Shown here: positions 36,411-44,942 of the stretch, in pieces
Layout of the letters: the number at the start of each line of letters is the position of its first letter
Position numbering within the stretch: the stretch's first letter is position 1
Program-made: the position numbers and the translations under genes
Notes under the pieces: generated by a model
The model's input: only the letters and a program-made list of their open reading frames with translations
The model's database searches: none
Told to the model about the DNA's origin: nothing
Origin: Actinomycetota bacterium
GTDB lineage: Bacteria > Actinomycetota > Actinomycetes > Mycobacteriales > HKI-0501
Assembly (NCBI GenBank): GCA_030840805.1
Contig: JAVEDU010000087.1
Location: forward strand, 1 to 57,632
Direction of reading: 5' to 3'
DNA length: 57,632 nucleotides

Positions 36411-39398
36411 GTGGCAGGCAAGGCCCGCGTACACGAGCTTGCGAAGGAGCTCGGCGTCGAGAGCAAGGTCGTCATGGCCAAGCTCAAGGAGCTCGGCGAG
36501 TTCGTCAAGTCCGCGTCGTCGACGGTGGAGACCCCCGTCGCGCGACGTCTCCGTGAGGCGCTGACGGCGAACGCCGCAGCGTCCACCCCCAGTGCACCCG
36601 CCCCCAGCGCATCCGCGCCGGACGTGTCGGCTCCGGCCGCCACGGCCGCGCCCGCGCGCAAGCCGGGCCCCGCGCCTCGACCGGGTCCCCGGCCGCCGGC
36701 GCCGAGTGCCGGCCCGACGGCCGGTGCCCAGAACGTCGAGGCGAAGGCCGCCGAGGCGAAGGTCGCCGAGATCAAGGCGGCCCAGGCCGCGGCGGCCCAG
36801 GCCGCTCAGGAGGCCAAGGCGGCAGCTGCCGAGGCCGCGAAGGCCCCGGCCGAGCCGGTCGAGCAGCCGGAGGCTCCGGCCGCGTCCGCGGCCCCCGCGC
36901 CGTCGGCCGCGCCGCGTCCCGGTAGCCGTCCCGGTCCCCGGCCGGGCAACAACCCGTTCGGTGTCGGTGCCGGCGCTCCGCCGCGTCCGGCCCCGCGTCC
37001 CGGGGGCAACGCCCCCGGCGCCCCGGCGCCGCGTCCCGGCGGTGCGCCCGGTGGCGGCAACGCGATGCCGCCGCGTCCGGCCGGTGGCGCCGGTGGCGGC
37101 AACGCCATGCCGCCGCGTCCCGGCGGTGGCGGCGGTAATCGTCCCAACCCCGGCATGATGCCGCCCCGGCCGAACCCGGGCGCCATGCCCGCGCGCGGCG
37201 CGGGTCCGGGTCGTCCCGGTGGCGGTCCCGGCGGCGCCGGTGGTCCCGGCGGTCGTCCCGGTGGTGCCGGCGCGGGTGCCGGTCGTCCCGGTGGTGGCGC
37301 CGGTGGTCCCGGCGGTCGTCCCGGCGGTGGCGGCGGTGGCGGTGGCGGTGGCGGCTTCCGCGGTGGTCCCGGTGGGGCCCCCGGCGGTGGCGGTGGCGGC
37401 GCGCCCGGTGGCGGTGGCGGCTTCCGCGGTGGCGGCGGGCGTCCCGGTGGCGGCGGTGGCCGTGGCCGTGGCGGTACGGCGGGTGCCTTCGGGCGTCCCG
37501 GCGGCCGTGGCCCGGTCCGTGGCCGGAAGTCGAAGAAGCAGCGGCGTCAGGAGTTCGACAACCTGTCGGCCCCGACGATGTCGTCCGGTGCCCCCAGGGG
37601 CAACGGCGAGGCCATCCGCCTCGCCCGTGGCGCGTCGCTGTCCGACTTCGCCGACAAGATCAACGCGAACCCGGGCTCGCTCGTCCAGGAGGCGTTCAAC
37701 CTCGGCGAGATGGTGACGGCGACGCAGTCGTGCACCGACGAGACGCTGCAGCTGATGGGCGAGCACCTCAACTACGACGTGCAGATCGTCAGCCCCGAGG
37801 ACGAGGACCGCGAGCTGCTCGCGCGCTTCGACATCGAGTTCGACGGCGACTACACGGACGTGGAGATGGTGGCCCGTCCGCCGGTCGTGACCGTGATGGG
37901 TCACGTCGACCACGGTAAGACGCGCCTGCTCGACGCGATCCGGCACGCCGACGTGCAGTCGACCGAGGCCGGCGGCATCACCCAGCACATCGGTGCCTAC
38001 CAGGTCCACGTCCAGCACGAGGGCCTCGACCGCGCGGTGACCTTCATCGACACCCCGGGCCACGAGGCGTTCACCGCCATGCGTGCCCGTGGTGCCCAGG
38101 TCACCGACATCGCGATCCTCGTGGTGGCGGCCGACGACGGTGTGAAGCCGCAGACGATCGAGGCGCTCAACCACGCCCAGGCGGCCAACGTGCCGATCGT
38201 GGTCGCGGTGAACAAGGTCGACAAGGAAGGTGCGGACCCGGCGAAGGTCCGTGGCCAGCTGACCGAATACGGCCTCGTCGCCGAGGAGTATGGCGGCGAC
38301 ACGATGTTCGTGGACGTCTCGGCGAAGCAGGGCCTGAACATCGAGGGGCTCCTCGAGGCCGTCCTGCTCACCGCCGACGCGTCGCTGGACCTCACGGCTC
38401 CGGTGGACGTCAGCGGTGAGGGTGTGGCCATCGAGGCGCACCTCGACCGTGGTCGCGGTCCGGTGGCGACCGTGCTGGTCCAGCGCGGCACGCTCCGCGT
38501 CGGCGACTCGATCGTGGCGGGCGAGGCCCACGGCCGGATCCGCGCCATGCTCGACGAGCACGGCGACCAGGTCATCGAGGCGCTGCCGGCGCGGCCGGTC
38601 CAGGTGCTCGGCCTCACGGCCGTGCCCGGTGCGGGTGACAACTTCATGGTCGTCACCGAGGACCGGGTGGCCCGGCAGATCGCCGAGCAGCGGCAGGCGC
38701 GCGAGCGGAACGCCCAGCTCGCGGCGAGCCGTGGCCGGCCGACCCTCGAGTCGATCTTCGAGAAGCTCAAGGAGGGCGAGAAGACCCAGCTCGCCCTCAT
38801 CCTCAAGGGCGACGGCTCCGGTTCGGTCGAGGCCCTCGAGGACGCGCTGCTCAAGATCGAGGTCGACGACGAGGTCGCGCTGCGGATCATCGGCCGCGGT
38901 GTCGGTGCGATCACCGAGAACGACATCAACCTCGCCCGTGCGTCCGAGGCCGTCATCATCGGCTTCAACGTCCGGCCCGAGGGCAAGGCCCGCGACCTCG
39001 CGGAGCGTGAGCACGTCGACATCCGGTACTACTCGGTCATCTACCAGGCGATCGAGGAGATCGAGGCGGCACTCAAGGGCCTCCTCAAGCCGGAGTACGA
39101 AGAGGCGCAGCTCGGCACCGCCGAGATCCGCGAGGTCTTCCGTTCCAGCAAGTTCGGCAACATCGCCGGTGCGCTGGTCCGGTCCGGCCTCATCCGCCGC
39201 AACACCAAGGCCCGGCTCATCCGGGACGGTGCGGTCGTGGCGGAGAACCTCACCATCGAGTCGCTCAAGCGGTTCAAGGACGACGCGACCGAGGTTCGCG
39301 AGGGTTACGAGTGCGGTATCGGGCTCGGGTCGTTCAACGACATCAAGGTCGATGACGTGGTCGAGACCTACGAGATGCGCGAGAAGCCGCGCGCCTGA
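36411..39398 (+). CDS. infB: translation initiation factor IF-2
   Basis: The 995-residue GTPase brings initiator tRNA to the 30S subunit. The N-terminal IF2N helix is [21 protein letters not shown] long Ala/Pro then Gly-rich region (residues about 55-370) holds many GGG, RPGG and PRPGG repeats. The second IF2N-like domain is near 400-450. The G domain starts about residue 490: [16 protein letters not shown] and NKVDKEGAD. Domains II-IV end in [14 protein letters not shown] at 36411 is chosen because GAGGAG lies 4 bases upstream. The Gly-rich DNA (about 37000-37500) is prone to slippage. Confidence 0.97.
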   Translation: MAGKARVHELAKELGVESKVVMAKLKELGEFVKSASSTVETPVARRLREALTANAAASTPSAPAPSASAPDVSAPAATAAPARKPGPAPRPGPRPPAPSAGPTAGAQNVEAKAAEAKVAEIKAAQAAAAQAAQEAKAAAAEAAKAPAEPVEQPEAPAASAAPAPSAAPRPGSRPGPRPGNNPFGVGAGAPPRPAPRPGGNAPGAPAPRPGGAPGGGNAMPPRPAGGAGGGNAMPPRPGGGGGNRPNPGMMPPRPNPGAMPARGAGPGRPGGGPGGAGGPGGRPGGAGAGAGRPGGGAGGPGGRPGGGGGGGGGGGFRGGPGGAPGGGGGGAPGGGGGFRGGGGRPGGGGGRGRGGTAGAFGRPGGRGPVRGRKSKKQRRQEFDNLSAPTMSSGAPRGNGEAIRLARGASLSDFADKINANPGSLVQEAFNLGEMVTATQSCTDETLQLMGEHLNYDVQIVSPEDEDRELLARFDIEFDGDYTDVEMVARPPVVTVMGHVDHGKTRLLDAIRHADVQSTEAGGITQHIGAYQVHVQHEGLDRAVTFIDTPGHEAFTAMRARGAQVTDIAILVVAADDGVKPQTIEALNHAQAANVPIVVAVNKVDKEGADPAKVRGQLTEYGLVAEEYGGDTMFVDVSAKQGLNIEGLLEAVLLTADASLDLTAPVDVSGEGVAIEAHLDRGRGPVATVLVQRGTLRVGDSIVAGEAHGRIRAMLDEHGDQVIEALPARPVQVLGLTAVPGAGDNFMVVTEDRVARQIAEQRQARERNAQLAASRGRPTLESIFEKLKEGEKTQLALILKGDGSGSVEALEDALLKIEVDDEVALRIIGRGVGAITENDINLARASEAVIIGFNVRPEGKARDLAEREHVDIRYYSVIYQAIEEIEAALKGLLKPEYEEAQLGTAEIREVFRSSKFGNIAGALVRSGLIRRNTKARLIRDGAVVAENLTIESLKRFKDDATEVREGYECGIGLGSFNDIKVDDVVETYEMREKPRA

Positions 39399-39405
39399 GC
39401 GGATG

Positions 39406-39444
39406 ACGGGGTGCCGGCCGGTCGATGACCGGTCGGCACCCCGT
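39406..39444 (+). terminator. terminator hairpin after infB
   Basis: ACGGGGTGCCGGCCGGTC (39406-39423) pairs with GACCGGTCGGCACCCCGT (39427-39444) with one G-T wobble and a 3-nt loop. It starts 8 bp after the infB stop. A short TTG follows instead of a T-run, so it may be an attenuator before the DUF503 gene. Confidence 0.8.
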
Positions 39445-39463
39445 TGCCGGTGAGAGGGGTCCG

Positions 39464-39757
39464 ATGTTCACGGGGACGGCGGTGTTCGACGTGCTGCTGC
39501 CCGGGGACTCCCGCTCGCTGAAGGCCAAGCGGGCGTACGTCCGGCCCGTGGTCGCCGCGCTGCGGCGGCTGGAGGTCGCCGCCGCCGAGGTGGGCGCCAC
39601 GGATCTGCACGGCCGGGCCGAGATCGGCGTGGCCGTCGTGTCCGGGCAGGCGGTCCATGTCGGCGAGGTGCTCGAATCGTGTGAGCGCGTCGTCGCCGGC
39701 CGCCCGGAGCTCGAACTGCTCGCGGTGCGGCGGCGGCTGTACGGCGACGAAGACTGA
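39464..39757 (+). CDS. DUF503 (YlxP-like) protein
   Basis: The 97-residue protein matches YlxP/DUF503: FTGTAVFDVLLPGDSRSLKAKRAYVRPVVAALRR, then EIGVAVVSGQAVHVGEVLESCERVV. It is found between infB and rbfA throughout Gram-positive bacteria and is suspected to help ribosome assembly. ATG at 39464 follows GAGAGGGG. A frame from 39425 lies in the terminator and is rejected. Confidence 0.92.
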   Translation: MFTGTAVFDVLLPGDSRSLKAKRAYVRPVVAALRRLEVAAAEVGATDLHGRAEIGVAVVSGQAVHVGEVLESCERVVAGRPELELLAVRRRLYGDED

Positions 39758-39788
39758 ACACCCAGCACAACGAAAAGGTGAGACCGAG

Positions 39789-40262
39789 ATGGCAGACGCC
39801 CCCCGGGCCCGCAAGATGGCGGTCCGGATCCGCGAGATCGTGGCCTCGACCCTGAAGGCGCAGGTGAAGGACCCCCGGCTCGGGATGGTCACCGTCACCG
39901 ACGTCAAGGTCACCCCGGACCTCCGGGAGGCCGAGGTCTTCTACACCGTCTTCGGTGGCTTCACCGAGCAGCAGGCGTCCTCCATCGCCCTGGAGAGTGC
40001 GAAGGGCGTCCTGCGCAGCGCGGTCGGCCGGCAGACCGGCGTGAAGTTCACGCCGACGCTGACCTTCACGCTCGACATGATCCCCGACACGGCGCGGCAG
40101 ATCGAGGACCTCCTGGCCACCGCCCGGGCCGCCGACGCCGAGGTGCAGCGCGCCGCCGCCGACGCCGTTCCGGCGGGTGACCCGGACCCGTACCGGGTGC
40201 CCGCGAACGCTGCCGACGACGGCGAGACCGACGAGCCGACGGGCACCGCCCCGAACCCGTGA
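39789..40262 (+). CDS. rbfA: ribosome-binding factor A
   Basis: The 157-residue KH-fold protein acts in 30S maturation. Motifs: ARKMAVRIREIVASTLKAQVKDPRLGMVTVTDVKVTPDLREAEVFYTV and GRQTGVKFTPTLTFTLD, with the usual Ala-kink region SAKGVLRSAVGR. An acidic C-terminal tail (about 120-157) is extra. The stop overlaps the MATE gene GTG (GTGA). Confidence 0.95.
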   Translation: MADAPRARKMAVRIREIVASTLKAQVKDPRLGMVTVTDVKVTPDLREAEVFYTVFGGFTEQQASSIALESAKGVLRSAVGRQTGVKFTPTLTFTLDMIPDTARQIEDLLATARAADAEVQRAAADAVPAGDPDPYRVPANAADDGETDEPTGTAPNP

Positions 40263-41587
40263 CCGCGCCGGCGACCCCGCGGGGGAGCAGCGTCCGCGAG
40301 GTCGTCGCGCTGGGCGTGCCGGCCCTTGCCGTGCTCGCGGCCGAACCCCTCTACGTCCTCGTCGACACCGCCGTCGTCGGCCATCTCGGGCGGGTGCCGC
40401 TCGCGGCCCTGGCCCTCGGCGGCACGGTGCTGTCGCTCGCGGCGATGCTCGGCAGCTTTCTCGCGTACGGGACGACCGGCCGTGCGGCCCGGCTGTACGG
40501 CGCGGGCCGGCGCGACGACGCGGTGCGCGAGGGCGTCCAGGCGTCCTGGCTGGCGCTCGGCATCGGCCTGGCCTTCGTGCTGGTCGTGCAGGTCGCGGCC
40601 GGGCCCCTGGTCGGCCTGCTCGCCGGGACCGGGCCCGGCGCCGCGGCGGTACGGGACGCCGCCGGGCTCTGGCTGCGCATCGCGGTCCTCGGCGCGCCCG
40701 GCATCCTGCTGACCCTCGCCGGGAACGGCTGGATGCGCGGCGTCCAGGACACCACCCGGCCGTTCCGGTACGTCCTGGGCGGCAACCTTCTCTCCGCCGT
40801 CCTCGGCCCGCTCCTGGTGTACCCCCTCGGCCTCGGGCTCGCCGGGTCGGCGGTCGCGAACGTGGTGGCGCAGGCCGTGGCCGCGGGCTTCTTCGTGCGC
40901 GCGCTGCACCGGGAGGGCGTCTCGCTGCGTCCGGACCCCGCGCTGCTGCGCCGGCAGCTCGCGGTGGGGCGGGACCTCACCCTGCGCACCGTCTCGATGC
41001 ACGCCTGCTTCGTCTCCGCCGCCGCGGTCGCCGCGCGGTTCGGGGTCACCCAGCTCGGGGCCCACCAGATCGCGCTGCAGCTGTGGTTCTTCCTCGCCCT
41101 GGTGCTCGACTCGGTCGCCATCGCCGCGCAGTCGCTGGTCGGCGCGGCGCTGGGCGCGGGCCGGGTCGCCGCGGCCCGGGAGGTGGCGCGGACGGTCGGC
41201 CGGCTCGGCGCGCTGCTGGGCGTCACGGCGGGGCTCGTGCTGCTCGCCGGGTGGCACGCGATCCCGGCGCTGTTCACGTCGGACCCGGCGGTGCGGGCGC
41301 AGGCCGCGGTGGCGTGGCCGTGGTTCGTGCTCATGCAGCCGGTCGCCGGGATCGTGTTCGCCCTCGACGGCGTGCTGATCGGCGCCGGGGACGTGCGGTT
41401 CCTGCGGGACATCACGCTCGCCTCGACGCTCGGTGGGTTCCTGCCGGCGGTGTGGCTCGCGTATGTGCTGGACCTGGGTCTCGGCGGGGTCTGGGCGGGG
41501 CTCATGCTGTTCCTCGTGATCAGACTCGTGGGGATGACCGTCCGGGTGGCCGGAGGCCGCTGGGCCACCGAGGGCGCGTACCGGTGA
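40259..41587 (+). CDS. MATE family efflux transporter (DinF type)
   Basis: The 442-residue protein has twelve membrane segments in two related halves. ALAVLAAEPLYVLVDTAVVGHLGRVPLAALALGG is the classic first MATE helix pair. The matching second-half region is FGVTQLGAHQIALQLWFFLALVLDSVAIAAQSLVGAALGAGR. These carriers export cationic drugs or metabolites using Na+ or H+. It overlaps rbfA and truB by 4 bp each, so it is inserted in the ribosome/tRNA operon, as in many actinobacteria. Substrate is unknown. Confidence 0.93.
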   Translation: MTAPATPRGSSVREVVALGVPALAVLAAEPLYVLVDTAVVGHLGRVPLAALALGGTVLSLAAMLGSFLAYGTTGRAARLYGAGRRDDAVREGVQASWLALGIGLAFVLVVQVAAGPLVGLLAGTGPGAAAVRDAAGLWLRIAVLGAPGILLTLAGNGWMRGVQDTTRPFRYVLGGNLLSAVLGPLLVYPLGLGLAGSAVANVVAQAVAAGFFVRALHREGVSLRPDPALLRRQLAVGRDLTLRTVSMHACFVSAAAVAARFGVTQLGAHQIALQLWFFLALVLDSVAIAAQSLVGAALGAGRVAAAREVARTVGRLGALLGVTAGLVLLAGWHAIPALFTSDPAVRAQAAVAWPWFVLMQPVAGIVFALDGVLIGAGDVRFLRDITLASTLGGFLPAVWLAYVLDLGLGGVWAGLMLFLVIRLVGMTVRVAGGRWATEGAYR

Positions 41588-42486
41588 GCCGGAAGAACGC
41601 GCCCCCGCCCGGGCCCGGTGGCCTCGTGATCGTCGACAAGCCGGCCGGGATGACCTCGCACGACGTCGTCTCCCGGATGCGCAGGATCGCCGGCACCCGC
41701 CGGGTCGGCCACGCCGGGACCCTCGACCCGATGGCGACCGGCGTGCTGGTCCTCGGGGTCGAGCGGGCGACCCGGCTGCTCGGCCACCTGGCGCTGACCC
41801 GCAAGTCCTACGACGCCACGATCCGGCTCGGCCAGGCGACGATGACCGACGACGCGGAGGGGGAGGTCACCGCGACGGCCGACGCCGGGGGCGTCACCGA
41901 CGAGGAGATCGGCGCCGCGATCGCGCCCCTCACCGGGGACATCGAGCAGGTGCCGTCCTCGGTCAGCGCGATCAAGGTGGACGGCCGGCGCGCCTACGCC
42001 CGGGTGCGGTCGGGGGAGGAGGTCGCGCTGGCGGCGCGGCCGGTCACCGTGTACCGCTTCGACGTCACCGGGCGGCGGCCGGGTCCCGAGGGCACCGTGG
42101 ACCTCGACGTCACGGTGGACTGCTCCTCGGGGACGTACATCCGCGCGCTCGCCCGCGACCTCGGCGCGGCGCTGGGCGTCGGCGGGCATCTGACCGCACT
42201 CCGCCGGACCCGGGTCGGCCCGTTCGACCTGGACTCGGCGCGCACGCTGGAGGCCCTGGCCGGGGACCCGGTGGTGTTCCCGCTGTCGGAGGCGGTGGCG
42301 ACCGCGTTCCCGCGCCGGGACGTGAGCGCCGAGGAGGCGACCCGGCTCTCGCACGGCGGCCGGCTGGAGCCGGGCGGGATCGCGGGGGCGTACGGCGTGT
42401 TCGGGCCGGACGGCGAGGTCGTGGCGCTGCTGGAGGACCGGGACGGGGCGGCGCGGCCGCTGGTGGTGTTCGCCCCCGCGGGCTGA
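41584..42486 (+). CDS. truB: tRNA pseudouridine(55) synthase TruB
   Basis: The 300-residue enzyme makes pseudouridine 55 in tRNA. Signatures: GLVIVDKPAGMTSHDVVSRM, RVGHAGTLDPMATGVLVLGV with the catalytic Asp, YDATIRLGQATMTDDAEG, and QVPSSVSAIKVDGRRAYARVRSGE. DCSSGTYIRALARDLG is the conserved second motif. A C-terminal PUA-like part follows. GTG overlaps the MATE stop (GTGA). ribF follows after 100 bp with its own promoter-like TAGGCT at 42548. Confidence 0.96.
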   Translation: MSRKNAPPPGPGGLVIVDKPAGMTSHDVVSRMRRIAGTRRVGHAGTLDPMATGVLVLGVERATRLLGHLALTRKSYDATIRLGQATMTDDAEGEVTATADAGGVTDEEIGAAIAPLTGDIEQVPSSVSAIKVDGRRAYARVRSGEEVALAARPVTVYRFDVTGRRPGPEGTVDLDVTVDCSSGTYIRALARDLGAALGVGGHLTALRRTRVGPFDLDSARTLEALAGDPVVFPLSEAVATAFPRRDVSAEEATRLSHGGRLEPGGIAGAYGVFGPDGEVVALLEDRDGAARPLVVFAPAG

Positions 42487-42586
42487 CCGCCCACCGCGCG
42501 GGAGGGGGTGGGGTCGGGGTCGGCATCGCCCCGCGACCGTGCGCCCGTAGGCTGTCGCGGGAACACGGAACGAGGAAGGACATCGG

Positions 42587-43525
42587 GTGCTGCGGTGGCA
42601 CGGGATCGGCGACACACCCGGTGACTGGGGGCGTTCGGTCGTCACGATCGGGGTTTTCGACGGCGTCCACCGGGGTCACCAGGCGCTGATCGGGCAGGCC
42701 GTCCGCCGTGCCAGGGAGCTCGGGATACGGTCGGTCGTCGCGACGTTCGATCCCCATCCGGCCGCGGTGCTCGGGCCGGCCGGGCCGCCGGCGATGCTCA
42801 CCACACTGCGCCGCAAGGCCGAGCTGCTCGCGACGCTCGGGGTCGACGGGCTGTGTGTGCTGCCGTTCACCCGGGAGTTCAGCAAGCTCGGGCCCGAGGA
42901 GTTCGTCCACGACGTCCTGGCCGACAGCCTGCACGCCGCCGAGGTGGTGGTGGGGGAGAACTTCCGGTTCGGCCACCGCGCCGCGGGCGACGTGGCCACG
43001 CTGGCCGAGATCGGGTTCCGCCACGGCTTCCCCGTGTCGGGGGTGCCCCTGGTCACGGCCAGTGGGACTACGTTCTCCTCGACGTACATCCGCGGCTGCA
43101 TCGCCGACGGTGCCGTCGAGGGGGCGGCCGAGGCGCTCGGCCGGGACCACCGGGTGGAGGGTGTGGTGGTGCGGGGGGACAGCCGGGGTCGCGAGCTGGG
43201 CTACCCGACCGCGAACCTCGCCCTGGAGCCGCACACGGCGGTGCCCGCGGACGGCGTGTACGCCGGGCGCCTGGTCCGGGACACCCCGGCCGGCCCCGTG
43301 GCGCTGCCCGCCGCGATCAGCGTCGGCACCAACCCCACGTTCGACGGCCGGGAGCAGCGCGTGGAGGCGTACGTGCTGGACTTCGACGGCGACCTGTACG
43401 ACGAGTCGGTGGGCGTGGAGTTCGCCGCCCGCCTGCGCGGGATGGAACGGTTCGACAGCGTCGACCAGCTGGTCGCGCAGATGGCCGACGACGTGAGGCG
43501 CACGCGTGAGCGTCTCGCCGGCTGA
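42587..43525 (+). CDS. ribF: bifunctional riboflavin kinase/FAD synthetase
   Basis: The 312-residue enzyme makes FMN and FAD. The N-terminal nucleotidyltransferase domain has VTIGVFDGVHRGHQALI and ATFDPHPAAVL, with VVGENFRFGHRAAG and TFSSTYIR. The C-terminal kinase domain has RGDSRGRELGYPTANLAL and PAAISVGTNPTFDG-like GTNPTF. The GTG follows GAGGAAGGA. The stop overlaps the downstream Pcs gene start. Confidence 0.96.
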   Translation: MLRWHGIGDTPGDWGRSVVTIGVFDGVHRGHQALIGQAVRRARELGIRSVVATFDPHPAAVLGPAGPPAMLTTLRRKAELLATLGVDGLCVLPFTREFSKLGPEEFVHDVLADSLHAAEVVVGENFRFGHRAAGDVATLAEIGFRHGFPVSGVPLVTASGTTFSSTYIRGCIADGAVEGAAEALGRDHRVEGVVVRGDSRGRELGYPTANLALEPHTAVPADGVYAGRLVRDTPAGPVALPAAISVGTNPTFDGREQRVEAYVLDFDGDLYDESVGVEFAARLRGMERFDSVDQLVAQMADDVRRTRERLAG

Positions 43526-44324
43526 CGAGGCGGCCACCACCGGCCGCGGCGGGTCGGCCCTGGCCCATCCGCGCGCCCGGCTGCGTGCCGCCGGGCAGGG
43601 TGTCGCCGGACTGCCCGACCGGATCCCGCCGCGGGCCCGGCCCCCGATGGCGTGGGGCGTGCACCTGCTCACCGCCAGCGGCGTCGTGGTCGGCCTGCTG
43701 GCCCTCCTCGCCACCGTCGACGGCCGGCCCCGGCAGGCGCTGGGCTGGCTCGTCGTCGCGCTGGCCATCGACGGGCTCGACGGCCCGCTGGCCCGGATCC
43801 TCGGCACCCGGACGCATGCGCCCAAGGTCGACGGCATGGTCCTCGACCTGGTCGTCGACTACATCCCGTACGTCGTGGTGCCCGCGCTGTTCCTGGTGCA
43901 GTTCGAGATGCTGCCCGCGCCGGTGGCGGTCGCCGGCGCCGCGTTCGTCATGTTCACGTCGCTGTACTGCTTCGCCCGGGCCGACATGAAGGCGCGGGAC
44001 CAGTACTTCGTGGGCTTCCCGGCCACCTGGAACCTCGTGGTCTTCGTGCTGTACCTGCTCGGCACGCCCACGTGGCTCAACGTCGTGGCCGTGGTCGGGC
44101 TGGGCGCCCTCACGTTCACGAGGATCAAGTTCGTGCACCCCGTCCGGGTCCGCGAGCTGCGCAGGGTCACGCTGCCGGTCATCGTGCTGTGGCTCGGCAC
44201 GATGGTGTACCTGATCGTCGTCCATCCGGAGGCGCCCGCGTGGGCCCGCGCCGTGGTGGTGGCCGGGGTGGCCTACCAGGCCCTGCTGACCGTCCGGCGC
44301 ACCCTCGGCGACCGGCGCCGGTAG
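43506..44324 (+). CDS. pcs: phosphatidylcholine synthase (Pcs), CDP-alcohol phosphatidyltransferase
   Basis: The 272-residue membrane enzyme joins CDP-diacylglycerol and choline directly. The catalytic motif is ALAIDGLDGPLARIL plus KVDGMVLDLVVDYI, giving D-x2-DG-x2-AR ... G-x3-D-x3-D. Pcs-specific blocks match too: WGVHLLTASG, ADMKARDQYFVGFPATWNLVVF, and IKFVHPVRVRELRR. About eight helices are seen. The first 45 residues are polar. It overlaps ribF by 20 bp. CdsA (13785) supplies the CDP-lipid. Pcs is best known from alphaproteobacteria. Confidence 0.87.
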   Translation: MSVSPADEAATTGRGGSALAHPRARLRAAGQGVAGLPDRIPPRARPPMAWGVHLLTASGVVVGLLALLATVDGRPRQALGWLVVALAIDGLDGPLARILGTRTHAPKVDGMVLDLVVDYIPYVVVPALFLVQFEMLPAPVAVAGAAFVMFTSLYCFARADMKARDQYFVGFPATWNLVVFVLYLLGTPTWLNVVAVVGLGALTFTRIKFVHPVRVRELRRVTLPVIVLWLGTMVYLIVVHPEAPAWARAVVVAGVAYQALLTVRRTLGDRRR

Positions 44325-44340
44325 GCCCGGCGGCGGCAAT

Positions 44341-44370
44341 TGGTGCGCCGCGTCCCCGCACTGGTAACCT
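44341..44370 (+). promoter_or_regulatory. rpsO promoter
   Basis: TAACCT at 44365-44370 fits the actinobacterial -10 (TANNNT). TGGTGC at 44341-44346 sits 18 bp upstream as a weak -35. The predicted leader to the rpsO start is about 80 nt. Confidence 0.45.
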
Positions 44371-44407
44371 CAGGCGTACGCCGCAACTACGCGGCGGTGT
44401 GCAGGCT

Positions 44408-44431
44408 GCCCTCGTGACCGAGACCGAGGGC
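44408..44431 (+). ncRNA. S15 leader hairpin (candidate autoregulatory RNA)
   Basis: GCCCTCG (44408-44414) pairs with CGAGGGC (44425-44431) around a 10-nt loop. A smaller stem CGCCGC/GCGGCG sits upstream near 44380-44396. S15-binding leaders have been described in several phyla, including actinobacteria. This one is placed between the promoter and the rpsO ribosome site. Confidence 0.4.
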
Positions 44432-44456
44432 CACACGACTTCACCAGGAGATGCAA

Positions 44457-44726
44457 GTGGCGCTCGCGAGCGATCAGAAGTTGACCATCATCGACGAGTA
44501 CAAGACCGTCGAGAGCGACACCGGTTCCCCCGAGGTGCAGGTCGCGATGCTCACCAAGCGCATCTCGGACCTCACCGAGCACCTGAAGAAGCACAAGCAC
44601 GACCACCACAGCCGTCGGGGTCTGCTGCTCCTGGTGGGCCGTCGTCGTCGCCTGCTGAACTACCTGGCCAAGACGGACATCTCCCGGTACCGCTCGCTGA
44701 TCGAGCGCCTGGGCCTGCGCCGCTAG
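44457..44726 (+). CDS. rpsO: 30S ribosomal protein S15
   Basis: The 89-residue protein has exactly the family length from GTG 44457 (AGGAG ends 6 bp upstream). Motifs: [37 protein letters not shown]-like [13 protein letters not shown] and [22 protein letters not shown]. An ATG at 44451 is too close to the ribosome site. pnp follows after a structured 216-nt spacer, the usual order. Confidence 0.98.
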   Translation: MALASDQKLTIIDEYKTVESDTGSPEVQVAMLTKRISDLTEHLKKHKHDHHSRRGLLLLVGRRRRLLNYLAKTDISRYRSLIERLGLRR

Positions 44727-44764
44727 TACCACCGGGGGGAGTGGCCGTGAGGCTGCTCCCCCTG

Positions 44765-44824
44765 CTCGTACGGCGACCGCCGTACGGGCGAGAACCGCCG
44801 GACGCAGCGGCCCCACGCGGGGCC
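44765..44824 (+). other. rpsO-pnp spacer with two strong RNA hairpins
   Basis: Hairpin 1: CGTACGGCG (44767-44775) with CGCCGTACG (44778-44786), extended by an outer CTC/GAG across a GG bulge. Hairpin 2: GGCCCC (44809-44814) with GGGGCC (44819-44824) around ACGC. In E. coli the equivalent spacer is cut by RNase III and used by PNPase for self-control. Here the same role is inferred from position and structure. Confidence 0.6.
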
Positions 44825-44942
44825 CGAGGGCCGGTCCTCGGTAGTGGTTTCCGGGTCGAACTCCCGGGCGCCTCGATCGAAGACCGGCAGCGGAACACCC
44901 TGGCCCAGGCCACACGTCCGGCCAGATGCAGGAGGATTCTGC

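Noticed and set aside
37000-37500. Separate glycine-rich (PE-PGRS-like) gene
   Set aside because: It is the in-frame Gly-rich linker of IF2, continuous with IF2 domains on both sides.
36252-39014. Long open frame antisense to infB (about 920 codons)
   Set aside because: It mirrors a real gene with all conserved IF2 motifs. High GC removes stop codons on the other strand, and the antisense product is Arg/Asp/Gly-rich with no domain.
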